Below the pieces are notes generated by a model. That model was given only the letters and a program-made list of their open reading frames with translations, had not been told where the DNA came from and did no database searches. A program made the position numbers and the translations under genes. Positions 17,548 through 27,169 of a DNA stretch of 64,000 nucleotides are shown here, one piece after another; the stretch's first letter is position 1, and each line of letters begins with the position of its first letter. This stretch comes from Thermoactinomyces vulgaris. GTDB taxonomy: Bacteria; Bacillota; Bacilli; Thermoactinomycetales; Thermoactinomycetaceae. Where the stretch lies: NCBI RefSeq assembly GCF_003688725.1, contig NZ_REFP01000009.1, positions 186,001 to 250,000 on the forward strand, read 5' to 3'.

Positions 17548-18663
17548 ATGAAAAAGATTCCTTTATTGGATTTAACGGCACAGTTGCAACCGATTCGGGA
17601 AGAAGTTCTCCAAGCGGTGGAGCGGGTGATTGACAGCGGACAATATATTATGGGGCCCGAAGTCAAAGCTTTTGAAGAAGAAGTGGCCAACTATCTCGGG
17701 GTGAAACATGCCATCGGCGTTGGGAACGGCACGGATGCGTTGCTTCTGGCATTGGATGCGGCAGGAATCAAAGCTGGCGATGAAGTGATCACGACACCGT
17801 TTACATTTTTCGCCACTGCCGAAACGATTTCTCAAGTCGGGGCCACCCCGGTTTTTGTTGACATCGACCCGAAAACTTACAACATCGATGTGAACCAAAT
17901 CAAGGAAAAAATCAATGAAAAAACCAAAGCGATCATTCCGGTTCACATTTTCGGCCAGCCTGCCAACATGGAAGAAATTATGGCATTGGCTGAAGAACAT
18001 CAATTGTTTGTCTTGGAAGATGCGGCTCAAGGCATGGGTTCGGAATATAAAGGACGGAAAATCGGAAATTGGGGTCATGCGGCCACCTTCTCTTTCTTCC
18101 CCACCAAAAACCTGGGCGGCTATGGTGACGGGGGAATGGTTGTCACCAATGATGACCAACTGGCGGAGAAAATCCGGATCTTGCGGGTTCATGGTTCCAA
18201 TCCGAAGTATTACCACAGCATGATCGGATACAACAGCCGCCTGGATGCTTTGCAAGCTGCTGTTTTGCGCATCAAACTGCGCCATTTGGATGCTTGGAAT
18301 GACGGCCGTCGGAAAAAAGCGGCCCTGTACAACGAGCTTTTAAAAGATACACCGGTGGTTACTCCTCATGAAGCGGAAGACCGCAAACACATCTATCACT
18401 TGTATATCATTCAGGCAGAAGATCGCGACGAATTAATGGCTCATTTGAAAGAGCAGGGAATCTCCTGCGGAGTTTATTATCCGGTTCCCCTGCATCAGCA
18501 GGAAGTGTATAAAGACTTGGGATATGAAGAAGGAAGTTTGCCTGTTTCCGAATACATGGCCAAACGCACCTTTGCACTTCCTCTGTATGCAGAATTGGAG
18601 GATGAAAACATCCGTTTTATCGCAAATACCATTAAAAGTTTTTATGCCAACAAATCCAAGTGA
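17548..18663 (+). CDS. DegT/DnrJ/EryC1-family sugar aminotransferase (WbpE-like)
   Basis: A 371-residue PLP enzyme that transaminates a keto-sugar nucleotide, here probably the 3-keto intermediate produced by the preceding dehydrogenase. The PLP Lys187 lies in FSFFPTKNLGGYGDGG, and Asp158 in LEDAAQ contacts the cofactor ring. The N-terminal GNGTDALLLALDA holds the phosphate-binding turn. The ATG follows AAAGGAG. The stop overlaps the region of the next gene's ribosome site, so the genes are coupled. WbpE/WlbC is the closest functional match by context; another 3- or 4-aminotransferase is possible. Confidence 0.88.
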   Translation: MKKIPLLDLTAQLQPIREEVLQAVERVIDSGQYIMGPEVKAFEEEVANYLGVKHAIGVGNGTDALLLALDAAGIKAGDEVITTPFTFFATAETISQVGATPVFVDIDPKTYNIDVNQIKEKINEKTKAIIPVHIFGQPANMEEIMALAEEHQLFVLEDAAQGMGSEYKGRKIGNWGHAATFSFFPTKNLGGYGDGGMVVTNDDQLAEKIRILRVHGSNPKYYHSMIGYNSRLDALQAAVLRIKLRHLDAWNDGRRKKAALYNELLKDTPVVTPHEAEDRKHIYHLYIIQAEDRDELMAHLKEQGISCGVYYPVPLHQQEVYKDLGYEEGSLPVSEYMAKRTFALPLYAELEDENIRFIANTIKSFYANKSK

Positions 18664-18677
18664 AAGAAGGAATAACC

Positions 18678-19991
18678 GTGAGTGGTAAGACTTTATTGCA
18701 AAAAATCGATGACAAAACGGCTAAAATCGGTGTTGTCGGATTGGGATATGTCGGTTTGCCACTGGCTGTGGAGAAAGCCAAAGCCGGGTTCAAAGTGATC
18801 GGTTTTGATATTCTGCAAAACCGTGTGGACATGGTGAACCGGGGAGTGAACTATATCGGCGATGTGGTGGACGAAGAATTGAAACAATTGGTGGAAAGCG
18901 GACAAATGTCTGCGACCACGGACTACTCCTTGATTCGTGAAGTGGACGCGGTGGCTATTTGCGTTCCCACACCGCTTGACAAATATCAGCAGCCCAATGT
19001 TTCCTATGTTGAATCTTCAGCAGAAAGCATTGCAAAATATTTGCACCCGGGCATGCTGGTGGTTTTGGAAAGCACCACCTACCCCGGAACCACCGAAGAA
19101 GTGGTGAAACCGATTCTGGAAAAAACCGGCTTGAAAGCAGGCGAAGACTTTTACCTTGCTTATTCGCCGGAACGGGTGGATCCCGGCAATAAAGTGTTTA
19201 ATACCAAAAACACTCCCAAAGTGGTGGGCGGTGTGACCGATCAATGCACGGAAGTCGCCGGTGCTTTGTACCGCGCGGTGTTGGACGGGGAAGTTCACCA
19301 AGTATCCAGCCCGAAAGTGGCCGAAATGGAAAAAATTCTTGAAAACACCTTCCGCAACATTAACATTGCCCTGGTGAACGAGATGGCCATTCTTTGCAAC
19401 AAAATGGGAATCGATATTTGGGAAGTGATCGATGCCGCCAAAACCAAACCTTACGGTTATATGGCTTTTTATCCGGGGCCGGGTCTGGGCGGACATTGCA
19501 TTCCCATTGATCCGTTCTATTTGACATGGAAAGCCCGCGAATATCATTATCATACGCGTTTGATTGAAGTGGCAGGCGAAATCAACAATGAAATGCCCGA
19601 CTTTGTGGTGGATCGTTGCATGAAAATCTTGAACCGCTACGGCAAATCGTTGAATGGTTCCAAAGTGGCGGTACTCGGGGTGGCTTATAAAAAGGATATC
19701 GATGATTACCGCGAGTCCCCCGTGATTCAAATTGTCGAGCTGCTTGAGAAATATCAGGCAGAGTTCACGCTGGTTGATCCGCATGTGAAAACCTTCAAAG
19801 CCGGAGGCAAAGAATATGAAACGCAAGAGCTGACCACCGAACTTCTGGAGACGGCGGATCTTGTTTTGATCACCACGGATCACAGTGACTTTGATTATGA
19901 AGAAATTGCCGATAAAGCAAAAGTGATCTTTGACACGCGGAATGCTTTGAAAGATGTCCAAAACATCAAAGCGGATTACGAAAAATTATAA
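18678..19991 (+). CDS. UDP-N-acetylglucosamine 6-dehydrogenase (WbpA-like)
   Basis: A 437-residue nucleotide-sugar dehydrogenase that oxidises C6 of a UDP-hexosamine to the uronic acid. The NAD site is IGVVGLGYVGLPLAVE; Lys219 (AEMEKILENTFRNIN) and the catalytic nucleophile Cys274 in GGHCIPIDPFYL are present. C-terminal residues 330-437 form the third domain. The GTG at 18678 has GAAAGAAGG seven bases upstream and is preferred over GTG 18660, which overlaps the aminotransferase stop. Its position with WbpB-, WbpE- and WbpD-like genes suggests UDP-GlcNAc as the substrate; UDP-glucose dehydrogenase is less likely. Confidence 0.88.
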   Translation: MSGKTLLQKIDDKTAKIGVVGLGYVGLPLAVEKAKAGFKVIGFDILQNRVDMVNRGVNYIGDVVDEELKQLVESGQMSATTDYSLIREVDAVAICVPTPLDKYQQPNVSYVESSAESIAKYLHPGMLVVLESTTYPGTTEEVVKPILEKTGLKAGEDFYLAYSPERVDPGNKVFNTKNTPKVVGGVTDQCTEVAGALYRAVLDGEVHQVSSPKVAEMEKILENTFRNINIALVNEMAILCNKMGIDIWEVIDAAKTKPYGYMAFYPGPGLGGHCIPIDPFYLTWKAREYHYHTRLIEVAGEINNEMPDFVVDRCMKILNRYGKSLNGSKVAVLGVAYKKDIDDYRESPVIQIVELLEKYQAEFTLVDPHVKTFKAGGKEYETQELTTELLETADLVLITTDHSDFDYEEIADKAKVIFDTRNALKDVQNIKADYEKL

Positions 19992-20006
19992 GAGGATGGG
20001 TTTTTC

Positions 20007-20756
20007 ATGAAACAATCTTTCATTCATGATTCAGTCGAAATGGGAAAGAATGTCTCCGTCGGTTGTTTCTCTGTCATTGAAGAAGGCGTGGTTCTTGGCG
20101 ACAATGTGACGATCGGCAACAATGTCACCATTAAAGCAGGAACCGTGATCGGTTCCGATGTATATATCTCTGACAACTGTGTGTTGGGCCGCTGGCCGAG
20201 ACCGGCAAAGTCGTCCACCGTAAAGGTGGATGCCGACTTGCCGGTGCTGGAAATCGGCGACGGAACGACGATTGGTGCCAACACCGTTCTTTACCGGGGC
20301 AGCCGTTTCGGAAAAGAGGTGATGATCGGGGATCAGGCATCGGTCCGTGAAAAATGCGAGATCGGGGACCGTGTGGTGATCGGCCGTGGCGTTGCGGTGG
20401 AAAATCAGGTGAAAATCGGATCTTTTACAAAAATTCAAACCAATGCTTATATTACAGCTTATACCGTGTTGGAAGATCATGTCTTCATTGCCCCGACCGT
20501 CACGACCACGAACGACAACTTCATGGGGCGGACCAAAGAGCGTTTCAAATACGTGCGCGGTCCGGTTGTGAAAAGAGGAGCGCGTGTGGGCGGCGGATCC
20601 ATCCTTTTGCCGGGGATCACGGTGGCCGAAGAAAGCTTCATTGCCGCCGGGGCATTGGTCAATCGGGACACGGAGCCGGGCAAAGTGTATATCGGGGTTC
20701 CGGCACGGGTTTTGCGCGATGTTCCTGACCGTGAGAAATTGGAAAATCAAGAGTAA
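20007..20756 (+). CDS. Left-handed beta-helix acyltransferase (WbpD/WlbB-like)
   Basis: The 249-residue protein is made of hexapeptide repeats (for example VVLGDNVTIGNNVTIKAGTV and VVIGRGVAVENQVKIGSF), the mark of trimeric acetyl-CoA-dependent acyltransferases. A catalytic-type region with N and H residues occurs in the second half, and GSILLPGITVAEESFIAAGALV precedes a short C-terminal cap. By context it should acetylate the 3-amino group of UDP-GlcNAc3NA. The protein is longer than the P. aeruginosa WbpD type (about 190 residues), so it may have an extra N-terminal part. The ATG follows AGAGGATGG. Confidence 0.82.
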   Translation: MKQSFIHDSVEMGKNVSVGCFSVIEEGVVLGDNVTIGNNVTIKAGTVIGSDVYISDNCVLGRWPRPAKSSTVKVDADLPVLEIGDGTTIGANTVLYRGSRFGKEVMIGDQASVREKCEIGDRVVIGRGVAVENQVKIGSFTKIQTNAYITAYTVLEDHVFIAPTVTTTNDNFMGRTKERFKYVRGPVVKRGARVGGGSILLPGITVAEESFIAAGALVNRDTEPGKVYIGVPARVLRDVPDREKLENQE

Positions 20757-20786
20757 CAGCCTGCAGGCAGAAGGTGTTGTTTAATC

Positions 20787-22262
20787 ATGAAACAACTCAT
20801 TAAACGGCTTTTTTCTGATTCAGCCGCTTTTGCGATTGCAACGATGGGGAATAAGGTGGTTGCGGCCATGCTTGGCCCCATCTATGTTGCTTTTTTGACC
20901 GGAGAAGGGGAAATTGCAGAGTGGGGACTCACCAACACGCTGACTCTGATTTTGACTTATCTCAGCATTTTGGGAACGGATGCGGCCATGGCGTTCTATT
21001 TTTATGACGCCAAGGATGTGACGGAACGCCGCACCTATTTTACCAATGCGGTGGTTTTCAGTGCCGGGGTTTGCCTGATATTCACCGTCTTTGCATTTTT
21101 GTTTGGAGCCCCTTTGTCCGAATGGGTCTATGAAAGCACGCGGGATTATTCCAACTTGTTGCCGGTTGCTTTTATGGCCACGTTTGGGGCGATCATTATT
21201 CAGCATATTTTGGGATATGCCAGATACAGCCGCCGGGTATGGCTGTTTAATATTTTCAGCATGGCTTATGTGATTGGTTCCAATTTGTTGAGCATCTTTT
21301 TTGTCACTGTCTATGACATGCGGGTTATGGGAATTTTTTATGGACAATTAATCGGTCAATTGACAGTGGCATTGATTCTGATTATCCTATTTCGCAAGGA
21401 ATTTGTTTTTCGTATTTCGCGTAAACATTTGATGGATTTGATTCGTTACGGTGCTCCGCTGTTGCCGACACTGCTGGCTTTTTGGGTGATGACATCTGTA
21501 TCCCGGCCCATTTTGTATCACATGGATTCCCAACTGAGTGCGGATATTTACGAAACCTGCATCCGGATTGCAAGCATCATTGTTTTGATCACCTCACCGT
21601 TTCAACTCGCATGGCGCCCTTTTTCCATGTCCATCAAAGAGCGGGAAGATGCCCCGCAGTTGTTCGGGCTGGTCGGTCGCGCGTTGTTGGTGGTTGGAAC
21701 GCTGGCTGTCATGATTCTGGCCTTCTTCATGAAACCACTGTATCATTTGTATATTATCGGTCGGGATGATCAGTCGCTTTCATCCGGTTATATCTATGTC
21801 TGGGCTTTATCTTTGGGAACTTTATTCAATGTGTTGCATAATGTTTTTGGTGTCGGTTTGTTGATCAAGAAAAAAACCCAGGTCATTTCCTACGGATTTA
21901 TGATTGCCGCCGCCATTTACCTGATCGGCAATTTGATCCTGGTGCCGGTTTTCAGCATTTGGGGCACTGTTATCATGACCGTTGTGGCTTATCTTTTTGT
22001 CATTGTTTGGGTTTATTGGAAAAATCAAAAAGAATATCCGATTGATTTCCGGTTTCGTTCCATTCTCATCTATTTGGCTGTCTTTTTCATCTCAATGACC
22101 GGGGTTACCTGGGTCCAATTAAATGAGATGGAATATGCCTGGCTCTATTATGTGCTGGCTTTTGTTGTAACCTTCGGATCTGTGTTTGCGACAGGACTTT
22201 TTTCCATTTCTTCACTGAATCGGATCGGTCACTTGTTACCCAAACTAGGAGGAAAAGGGTGA
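20787..22262 (+). CDS. Polysaccharide flippase (Wzx/MATE-type)
   Basis: A 491-residue polytopic membrane protein with about 14 hydrophobic segments, basic loops and the family features of oligosaccharide flippases (for example a first segment with AAFAIATMGNKVVAAMLGP and a mid-protein APLLPTLLAFWVMTSVSRP). It should turn undecaprenyl-PP-linked repeat units to the outer face of the membrane. The start ATG at 20787 is 30 bases after the acyltransferase stop. A polymerase-like gene follows directly, making a Wzx-Wzy pair. The substrate cannot be read from sequence. Confidence 0.85.
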   Translation: MKQLIKRLFSDSAAFAIATMGNKVVAAMLGPIYVAFLTGEGEIAEWGLTNTLTLILTYLSILGTDAAMAFYFYDAKDVTERRTYFTNAVVFSAGVCLIFTVFAFLFGAPLSEWVYESTRDYSNLLPVAFMATFGAIIIQHILGYARYSRRVWLFNIFSMAYVIGSNLLSIFFVTVYDMRVMGIFYGQLIGQLTVALILIILFRKEFVFRISRKHLMDLIRYGAPLLPTLLAFWVMTSVSRPILYHMDSQLSADIYETCIRIASIIVLITSPFQLAWRPFSMSIKEREDAPQLFGLVGRALLVVGTLAVMILAFFMKPLYHLYIIGRDDQSLSSGYIYVWALSLGTLFNVLHNVFGVGLLIKKKTQVISYGFMIAAAIYLIGNLILVPVFSIWGTVIMTVVAYLFVIVWVYWKNQKEYPIDFRFRSILIYLAVFFISMTGVTWVQLNEMEYAWLYYVLAFVVTFGSVFATGLFSISSLNRIGHLLPKLGGKG

Positions 22263-22265
22263 GAG

Positions 22266-23687
22266 TTGGTGAGTGAACTGTTGTTTTCAAAGCAGAAGCG
22301 TTTGGATATATTGTTTTATTTGATGATTGTTTTTGCGCTGATCGGCCCCTCCTTGGGTGTACCGATATCCGATGGGTTTAATCTGACGTTTTTCCGCATC
22401 GCATTTCTGTTGGTGGCGGCGGGAATCGCGCTGAGATTTGCAGCGGAAAAGAAATTGGAAACTTCCTACATGTATCCGGTTCGGTGGTATGGAGCCTTCT
22501 TTTTGTTTTGGTTTGCATACGGAGTGATTGCGTTATCCTGGTCAGCCAGTCTTTCTGCCGGGGTGCGGTATCTCTTTTTATTGGGAATGATGTTGCCTCT
22601 TGCTTATTCGTTCCCGTTTTTCCTGAAATCAACCGATTATTTTTGGAAAACCCTGCGGATTTTATTTTGGGTTTTTGCAGCCATTATTTTGTTTGCGGTT
22701 TTTGAGTCCATCACTTTGATTCATTTGCCGCAATCACGTGCATTTGGTCGGTTATCGGCTTCGGTGACATCGGTGTTTCGCAACCAGAATGATTTGGCAA
22801 CCTGCATCACACTCGGCCTTCCTTTCCTGGCCAGTTCCTTTTATATGCTGGATCTGAAACGTAAACACAAATGGTTTATCTATATTATCGGTATCCTGTC
22901 CATTTATACACTGATTGCGACCGGTTCGCGCAGCAACACCTTCTTTGCCCTGCCGCTTGCCGCTTTGCCATTGGTGGTGCTGTTGCCGCAGGTGATGGAC
23001 CGGAGCAAAATCACGATGAAAAATGTATTTAAAGCCATTATTGCCGTTTTGGTGGCTTTCATACTGGCCAATGGTTTGAGCATGGTTTTCTTGAGCGCTG
23101 AAGCCAGGGAACAAGCCAAAACCAAACTGTCCAGCACTTTTGGCTTCTTGATGGATGTTCAAAACAGTCCGTGGACGGTGGAAGAAGGGGGAGAAGACCC
23201 CATTGATGCGGAAACCGGCCGGAGTGCCACGGTCCGGAAGTTTTTGATCATCAACGGACTCCGCTTCCTCCATCAAAGCCATTACATGGGAGTCGGTCCA
23301 GGAAACGTTGAAGTGTACATGGACGGCGCCCCCAAAGTGGATAAAGTCAATATGCACAATTGGTGGGGCGAAGTGTTGGTCAACTTTGGCGTGATTATCT
23401 TTATCCTGTATATGTCCCTTTACTTCCTTATGTTGTGGCGCTTGTGGAAATTGGCCAGCTTGAAACACTCGCCGGAATTGAACCCGGTTTTGCGTTGGGG
23501 CGCTTACGCCACCATAGCCGCATTGACCGGTTACTTCTTCGGGGGCATGGCACCAAGCACGGCCATTCACTATACGCCGATGTGGATTTGTTACGGAATC
23601 GGCTTGGCCATCATTGCCATCGGGGAAACTTTGAAAAAGAAACACTCCGGATCGGAGCGGGAAAAAGGGTCTCTGGAGGGAGTGTGA
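22266..23687 (+). CDS. O-antigen ligase/polymerase family protein (Wzy-type)
   Basis: A 473-residue membrane protein with about 11 hydrophobic segments and one large extracytoplasmic loop in the second half (about residues 275-365). That loop carries MGVGPGNVEVYMDG and NWWGEVLVNFG, resembling the H/N-rich loop of Wzy/WaaL proteins where repeat units are joined. The start is uncertain: TTG 22266 and GTG 22269 both lie rather far from the AGGAGG at 22247. Its position directly after the flippase supports a polymerase role; ligase function is an alternative. Confidence 0.8.
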   Translation: MVSELLFSKQKRLDILFYLMIVFALIGPSLGVPISDGFNLTFFRIAFLLVAAGIALRFAAEKKLETSYMYPVRWYGAFFLFWFAYGVIALSWSASLSAGVRYLFLLGMMLPLAYSFPFFLKSTDYFWKTLRILFWVFAAIILFAVFESITLIHLPQSRAFGRLSASVTSVFRNQNDLATCITLGLPFLASSFYMLDLKRKHKWFIYIIGILSIYTLIATGSRSNTFFALPLAALPLVVLLPQVMDRSKITMKNVFKAIIAVLVAFILANGLSMVFLSAEAREQAKTKLSSTFGFLMDVQNSPWTVEEGGEDPIDAETGRSATVRKFLIINGLRFLHQSHYMGVGPGNVEVYMDGAPKVDKVNMHNWWGEVLVNFGVIIFILYMSLYFLMLWRLWKLASLKHSPELNPVLRWGAYATIAALTGYFFGGMAPSTAIHYTPMWICYGIGLAIIAIGETLKKKHSGSEREKGSLEGV

Positions 23688-23706
23688 GGAGAAAGGAGTT
23701 GCTTGT

Positions 23707-24813
23707 GTGTCCGCTAAAGTAATGATCTTCAGTTCGGTTCATCCTTATGATGATTCGCGGATTTTCCACAAACAAGCAAAATCACTGGCGAAAAACGGAT
23801 ACCGGGTGGAGCTCCACGCCATCGCCGATTTTAAAGAAAAAGTGATCGATGGCGTAAAAATCCGGGGGGTAAAGCGCGTCAACAAAAAGTGGAAACGGCT
23901 TTGGACCGGATATGAGCTTTACCGGCGCGCTTTAAAATGCGGAGCGGATTTGTATCATTTTCATGATCCGGAGTTGTTGCCGTGGGGAGTGTTATTGGCT
24001 TGGCGGACCGGGTGCCCGGTGATTTATGATTCGCATGAGGATTTGCCCAAACAGATCCAAACCAAACCGTGGATTCCCGAAAAGCTCCGTGCCCCGCTGG
24101 CAAAAATCGTCCATAAAGTGGAAAAGGGATTGGCCCGCCGGCTGTCCGCGGTCATTACAGCGACGGAATCGATTCAAAGACAGTTCCATCAAGCCAAAAG
24201 AGTCGAAGTGATTAAAAACTATCCGTTGTCGATGCCGGAGATCGAAAAAGAAGAGGATGGAGTCAACCGGATTTTGTATGTCGGGGGCGTGTCGTATCTG
24301 CGCGGTTACCGGGAAATGATACAGATGATGGATTATTTGCCGGAATCCTTGCAAGCCGAACTTCACATCATTGGTCCCCTCCAGCATATCAAACCGGAAG
24401 ACCGGGACAAGTCCGCACTGGAACAGAAGAGGGTTTATTTGCATGGCCGGATTCCGTTTGATGATGTGCAGAAGTGGTTGGGAAAAGGAAAAGTGGGATT
24501 GGTTTGCCTGCATCCGGTCGAGAATTACCGGGAATCCCTTCCCATCAAGATGTTTGAATACATGGCCGCCGGATTGCCCATGGTGGCGACGGATTTTCCG
24601 ATGTGGAGGGAAATTGTGGAATCCAGCCATTCCGGGCTGGTGGCCGATGCTTTGAATCCCAAGGATATTGCGCAAAAAGTGGAACGGATCTTAAGCGATG
24701 ACGAACTGCGCGGCCAAATGAGCACCGATGCGAGAAAAGCCCATGAAACCCGTTATAATTGGAAGGTTGAGGAAAGAAAAGTTTTTTCTTTATATCAGGA
24801 ACTGCTTCAATGA
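23707..24813 (+). CDS. Glycosyltransferase, GT4 family
   Basis: A 368-residue GT-B glycosyltransferase. The N-terminal domain opens with VMIFSSVHPYDDSRIFHKQA and the DLYHFHDPELLPW motif that is common in glycan-locus GT4 enzymes; the C-terminal donor domain has ILYVGGVSYLRGYREMIQM and the KMFEYMAAGLPMVATDFP region with its conserved Glu. The GTG at 23707 follows AAAGGAG. The sugar transferred is unknown. It is the last + strand gene of this polysaccharide transcription unit and shares a terminator with the convergent LCP gene. Confidence 0.87.
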   Translation: MSAKVMIFSSVHPYDDSRIFHKQAKSLAKNGYRVELHAIADFKEKVIDGVKIRGVKRVNKKWKRLWTGYELYRRALKCGADLYHFHDPELLPWGVLLAWRTGCPVIYDSHEDLPKQIQTKPWIPEKLRAPLAKIVHKVEKGLARRLSAVITATESIQRQFHQAKRVEVIKNYPLSMPEIEKEEDGVNRILYVGGVSYLRGYREMIQMMDYLPESLQAELHIIGPLQHIKPEDRDKSALEQKRVYLHGRIPFDDVQKWLGKGKVGLVCLHPVENYRESLPIKMFEYMAAGLPMVATDFPMWREIVESSHSGLVADALNPKDIAQKVERILSDDELRGQMSTDARKAHETRYNWKVEERKVFSLYQELLQ

Positions 24814-24872
24814 AAAGGGATCCTGTGTCCATGATCAGGGCGATTCCCCTGTCCATGGCAGGATCCTTTTAA
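24813..24872. terminator. Bidirectional terminator between GT4 and LCP genes
   Basis: An extended imperfect hairpin runs from AAAAGGGATCCTG to CAGGATCCTTTT with an inner CCATG/CATGG pairing. It reads A-run/T-run on both strands and lies between two convergent genes. Confidence 0.75.
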
Positions 24873-25786
24873 TAAAGGGTGTCAGGAGGTCGGGAATAGT
24901 TCAGTTGTTCCGCCAGGATCCCCCGGATGCGTTCGATTTCTTCGGGTGACACCCGGAAATAATAAATGCCGTCAATGGTTGCATCTTCCCCTTTGAACCG
25001 GACCGTTTTGATATTTTCCCGTGAAAGATTGGCATAGCGGTTTTGCAGTTGCAAAAGCTGAAAGGGGGAAATGTCGGTTTTGACATTGGAGCCGAGTTTT
25101 TCCATGACCGTATCCAGTTTGGTGAATGTGGTCCAATCCGTTCCCTTGCGGACGATGGCCCGGATCACTTCTTGTTGCCGTTGAATCCGTCCGAAATCCC
25201 CCAGCGGGTCCTCTTTTCTCATTCGTGCAAAGGCAAGGGTTTCTTCTCCGTTTAAATGCATGGTCCCCTTTTTGAAAGTGTGTCCTCCATAGGAAAAGGT
25301 GAAAGGCACTTCGACATCAATTCCATCCAGCTCATCCACGATTTCTTTCAAGCCTTGCATATTGATTTGAACGTAACCATCGATGGGCAAATCCAAAAAA
25401 TGCTCCACGGTCTTGCGGGTCAAATCCACTCCGCCGTAGGCATAGCTGTGGTTGATTTTGTCGCGGAAGTTTTTACCGGGGATTTCAACCCGGGTGTCCC
25501 GTGGAATATTGGTTAAGACAATGTCTTTTTCTTGCGGATTTAAAGCCGCAATCATAATGGTATCGGCACGTCCCTGATCTCCGTCCCGTTCATCCACGCC
25601 AAGCATCAAAATGGCGACAGGATCCTCATGCCATTTGATCGCTTCTTGACGTTTGTCCGATTTTTCCTGTTCAGGCGGGACATAGGACCGGTGAGCGGCG
25701 GACCAGATCAGGTACACATAATATCCAAATCCAAGCAGAACTGTTATAAACAAAAGCAGAAAAAAACGCAGGATCCATTTTTTCAT
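24869..25786 (-). CDS. LytR-CpsA-Psr (LCP) family glycopolymer transferase
   Basis: A 305-residue membrane-anchored enzyme (N-terminal span about 5-27) with the LCP domain outside the cell. LCP enzymes transfer undecaprenyl-PP-linked polymers to peptidoglycan. Seen here are the early LMLGVDERDGDQGRADTIMI, IPRDTRVEIPG with the pyrophosphate-binding Arg, and GRIQRQQEVIRA. Length is normal. It faces the polysaccharide genes and is the natural last step for their product. A paralogue lies at 31637-32734. Confidence 0.93.
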   Translation of the reverse strand: MKKWILRFFLLLFITVLLGFGYYVYLIWSAAHRSYVPPEQEKSDKRQEAIKWHEDPVAILMLGVDERDGDQGRADTIMIAALNPQEKDIVLTNIPRDTRVEIPGKNFRDKINHSYAYGGVDLTRKTVEHFLDLPIDGYVQINMQGLKEIVDELDGIDVEVPFTFSYGGHTFKKGTMHLNGEETLAFARMRKEDPLGDFGRIQRQQEVIRAIVRKGTDWTTFTKLDTVMEKLGSNVKTDISPFQLLQLQNRYANLSRENIKTVRFKGEDATIDGIYYFRVSPEEIERIRGILAEQLNYSRPPDTLY

Positions 25787-26030
25787 TACGGAAAATCCCT
25801 CACAGGTGTTTGGTTTTATGTACTATATTATTCTTCTTTTCCATGGGAAAATACCTTCCAAAATATTGGGTGGGGAAGTGGGGGCCAAGGGGCTATTTTC
25901 GAAAAATATGGACAAAAAGTTTAAAACTTGTCTTTTGCTTCTGCCCGGCTGAATTGATAAGATAGACGGGAATACGTTGAAAATGGCCGACTCAATTGAC
26001 AAAGTCCACTCGAGAGAGGAGTCTGTAACA

Positions 26031-26969
26031 ATGAAGGTAATCGTGACAGGCGGAGCCGGTTTTATTGGTTCCCACATTGTCGATCTGTTGATTGCAAGAG
26101 GAGACCGGGTGGTGATCATCGATAATCTTTCTTCAGGCAAGAAAGAGCACATCCATCCGGAAGCGAAATGGATTGAAATGGATTTGACCAATCCGGAATT
26201 AAGTGATGTGTTCATGCGGGAAAAACCGGAAGCCGTCATCCATCAAGCGGCGCAAATCCGTGTGGATGTTTCCGTTGAAGATCCGGTTTTGGACGCAAAC
26301 ACCAACATTATTGGGACGATCAATCTGTTGGAAGCCTGCCGCAAAAGCGGGGTGAAGAAAGTGGTTTACGCTTCATCCGCCGCCGTCTACGGAGACCCGA
26401 AATATCTGCCGGTTGATGAAGAACATCCGGTGTCACCGCTTTCCGGATACGGAATTTCCAAACATACCGTGGAACATTATTTGGAAGTGTACGCCCATTT
26501 ATACGGGTTGAAATACACCGTTTTGCGCTACGCCAATGTTTACGGGCTCAGGCAGGATCCCCGCGGGGAAGGGGGAGTCATTTCCATCTTGGTGGATAAG
26601 TACTTGAAAAAAGAGCCTTTCACCATTTTTGGCGACGGCGAACAAACGAGGGATTATATTTATGTGGAAGATGTGGCCAAAGCCAACGTCGCGGCACTCT
26701 CAAGAGGAGACGGGGAGATCCTGAATGTCGGAACCGGGGTGCAAACTTCGCTGAACCAATTGCTTTCCTTGTTTGATGAAATCGCTTCTTTTGAAAACGA
26801 AAAGGTTCACGGCCCGGACCGTCCGGGGGACATTAAACACAGTTATTTCAAGAATGACAAAGTTTGCCGCATATTGGACTGGAAACCGAAATACACTCTT
26901 ATGGAAGGTTTACGCAAAACCTACGAATATTACCAAAACGAATATCGCAAAATGGACAAAGAAATGTAG
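26031..26969 (+). CDS. NAD-dependent epimerase (UDP-glucose 4-epimerase-like)
   Basis: A 312-residue extended short-chain dehydrogenase/reductase. It has the NAD motif VTGGAGFIGSH, the SSAAVYGDP region with a catalytic Ser/Thr position, and the Y-xxx-K pair (YGISKHTVE). It probably interconverts UDP-Glc/UDP-Gal or the GlcNAc/GalNAc forms for the polysaccharide. The ATG at 26031 follows GAGAGGAG; an upstream in-frame ATG (25977) overlaps the promoter region and lacks a good site. The exact sugar is unknown. Confidence 0.88.
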   Translation: MKVIVTGGAGFIGSHIVDLLIARGDRVVIIDNLSSGKKEHIHPEAKWIEMDLTNPELSDVFMREKPEAVIHQAAQIRVDVSVEDPVLDANTNIIGTINLLEACRKSGVKKVVYASSAAVYGDPKYLPVDEEHPVSPLSGYGISKHTVEHYLEVYAHLYGLKYTVLRYANVYGLRQDPRGEGGVISILVDKYLKKEPFTIFGDGEQTRDYIYVEDVAKANVAALSRGDGEILNVGTGVQTSLNQLLSLFDEIASFENEKVHGPDRPGDIKHSYFKNDKVCRILDWKPKYTLMEGLRKTYEYYQNEYRKMDKEM

Positions 26970-27060
26970 AAAATAAGCATATGCTGTGATCGGTCAAGGA
27001 TTTGACACGGTTTTCAAAAAAGAACCTATTGTCATTCCGTGGGTTCTGCAGTATACTGTT

Positions 27061-27100
27061 TTACAGTAATCGGTTTGAAATATTACTGTAATGTTACTGT
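27061..27100 (+). promoter_or_regulatory. Operator-like inverted repeat upstream of the priming transferase
   Basis: TTACAGTAAT (27061-27070) and ATTACTGTAA (27082-27091) are a perfect 10-bp inverted repeat with an 11-base spacer. TGTAATGTTACTGT (27087-27100) overlaps it and is identical to 16426-16439. A promoter-like TTGACA is at 27002. The site lies 70-110 bases before the gene start. Confidence 0.55.
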
Positions 27101-27169
27101 TATTTTTGTAAACTTAGCGAAGAAACGGAAGGGATTCTGATTATTATACACAGCAGGGGTGGATAGCTG

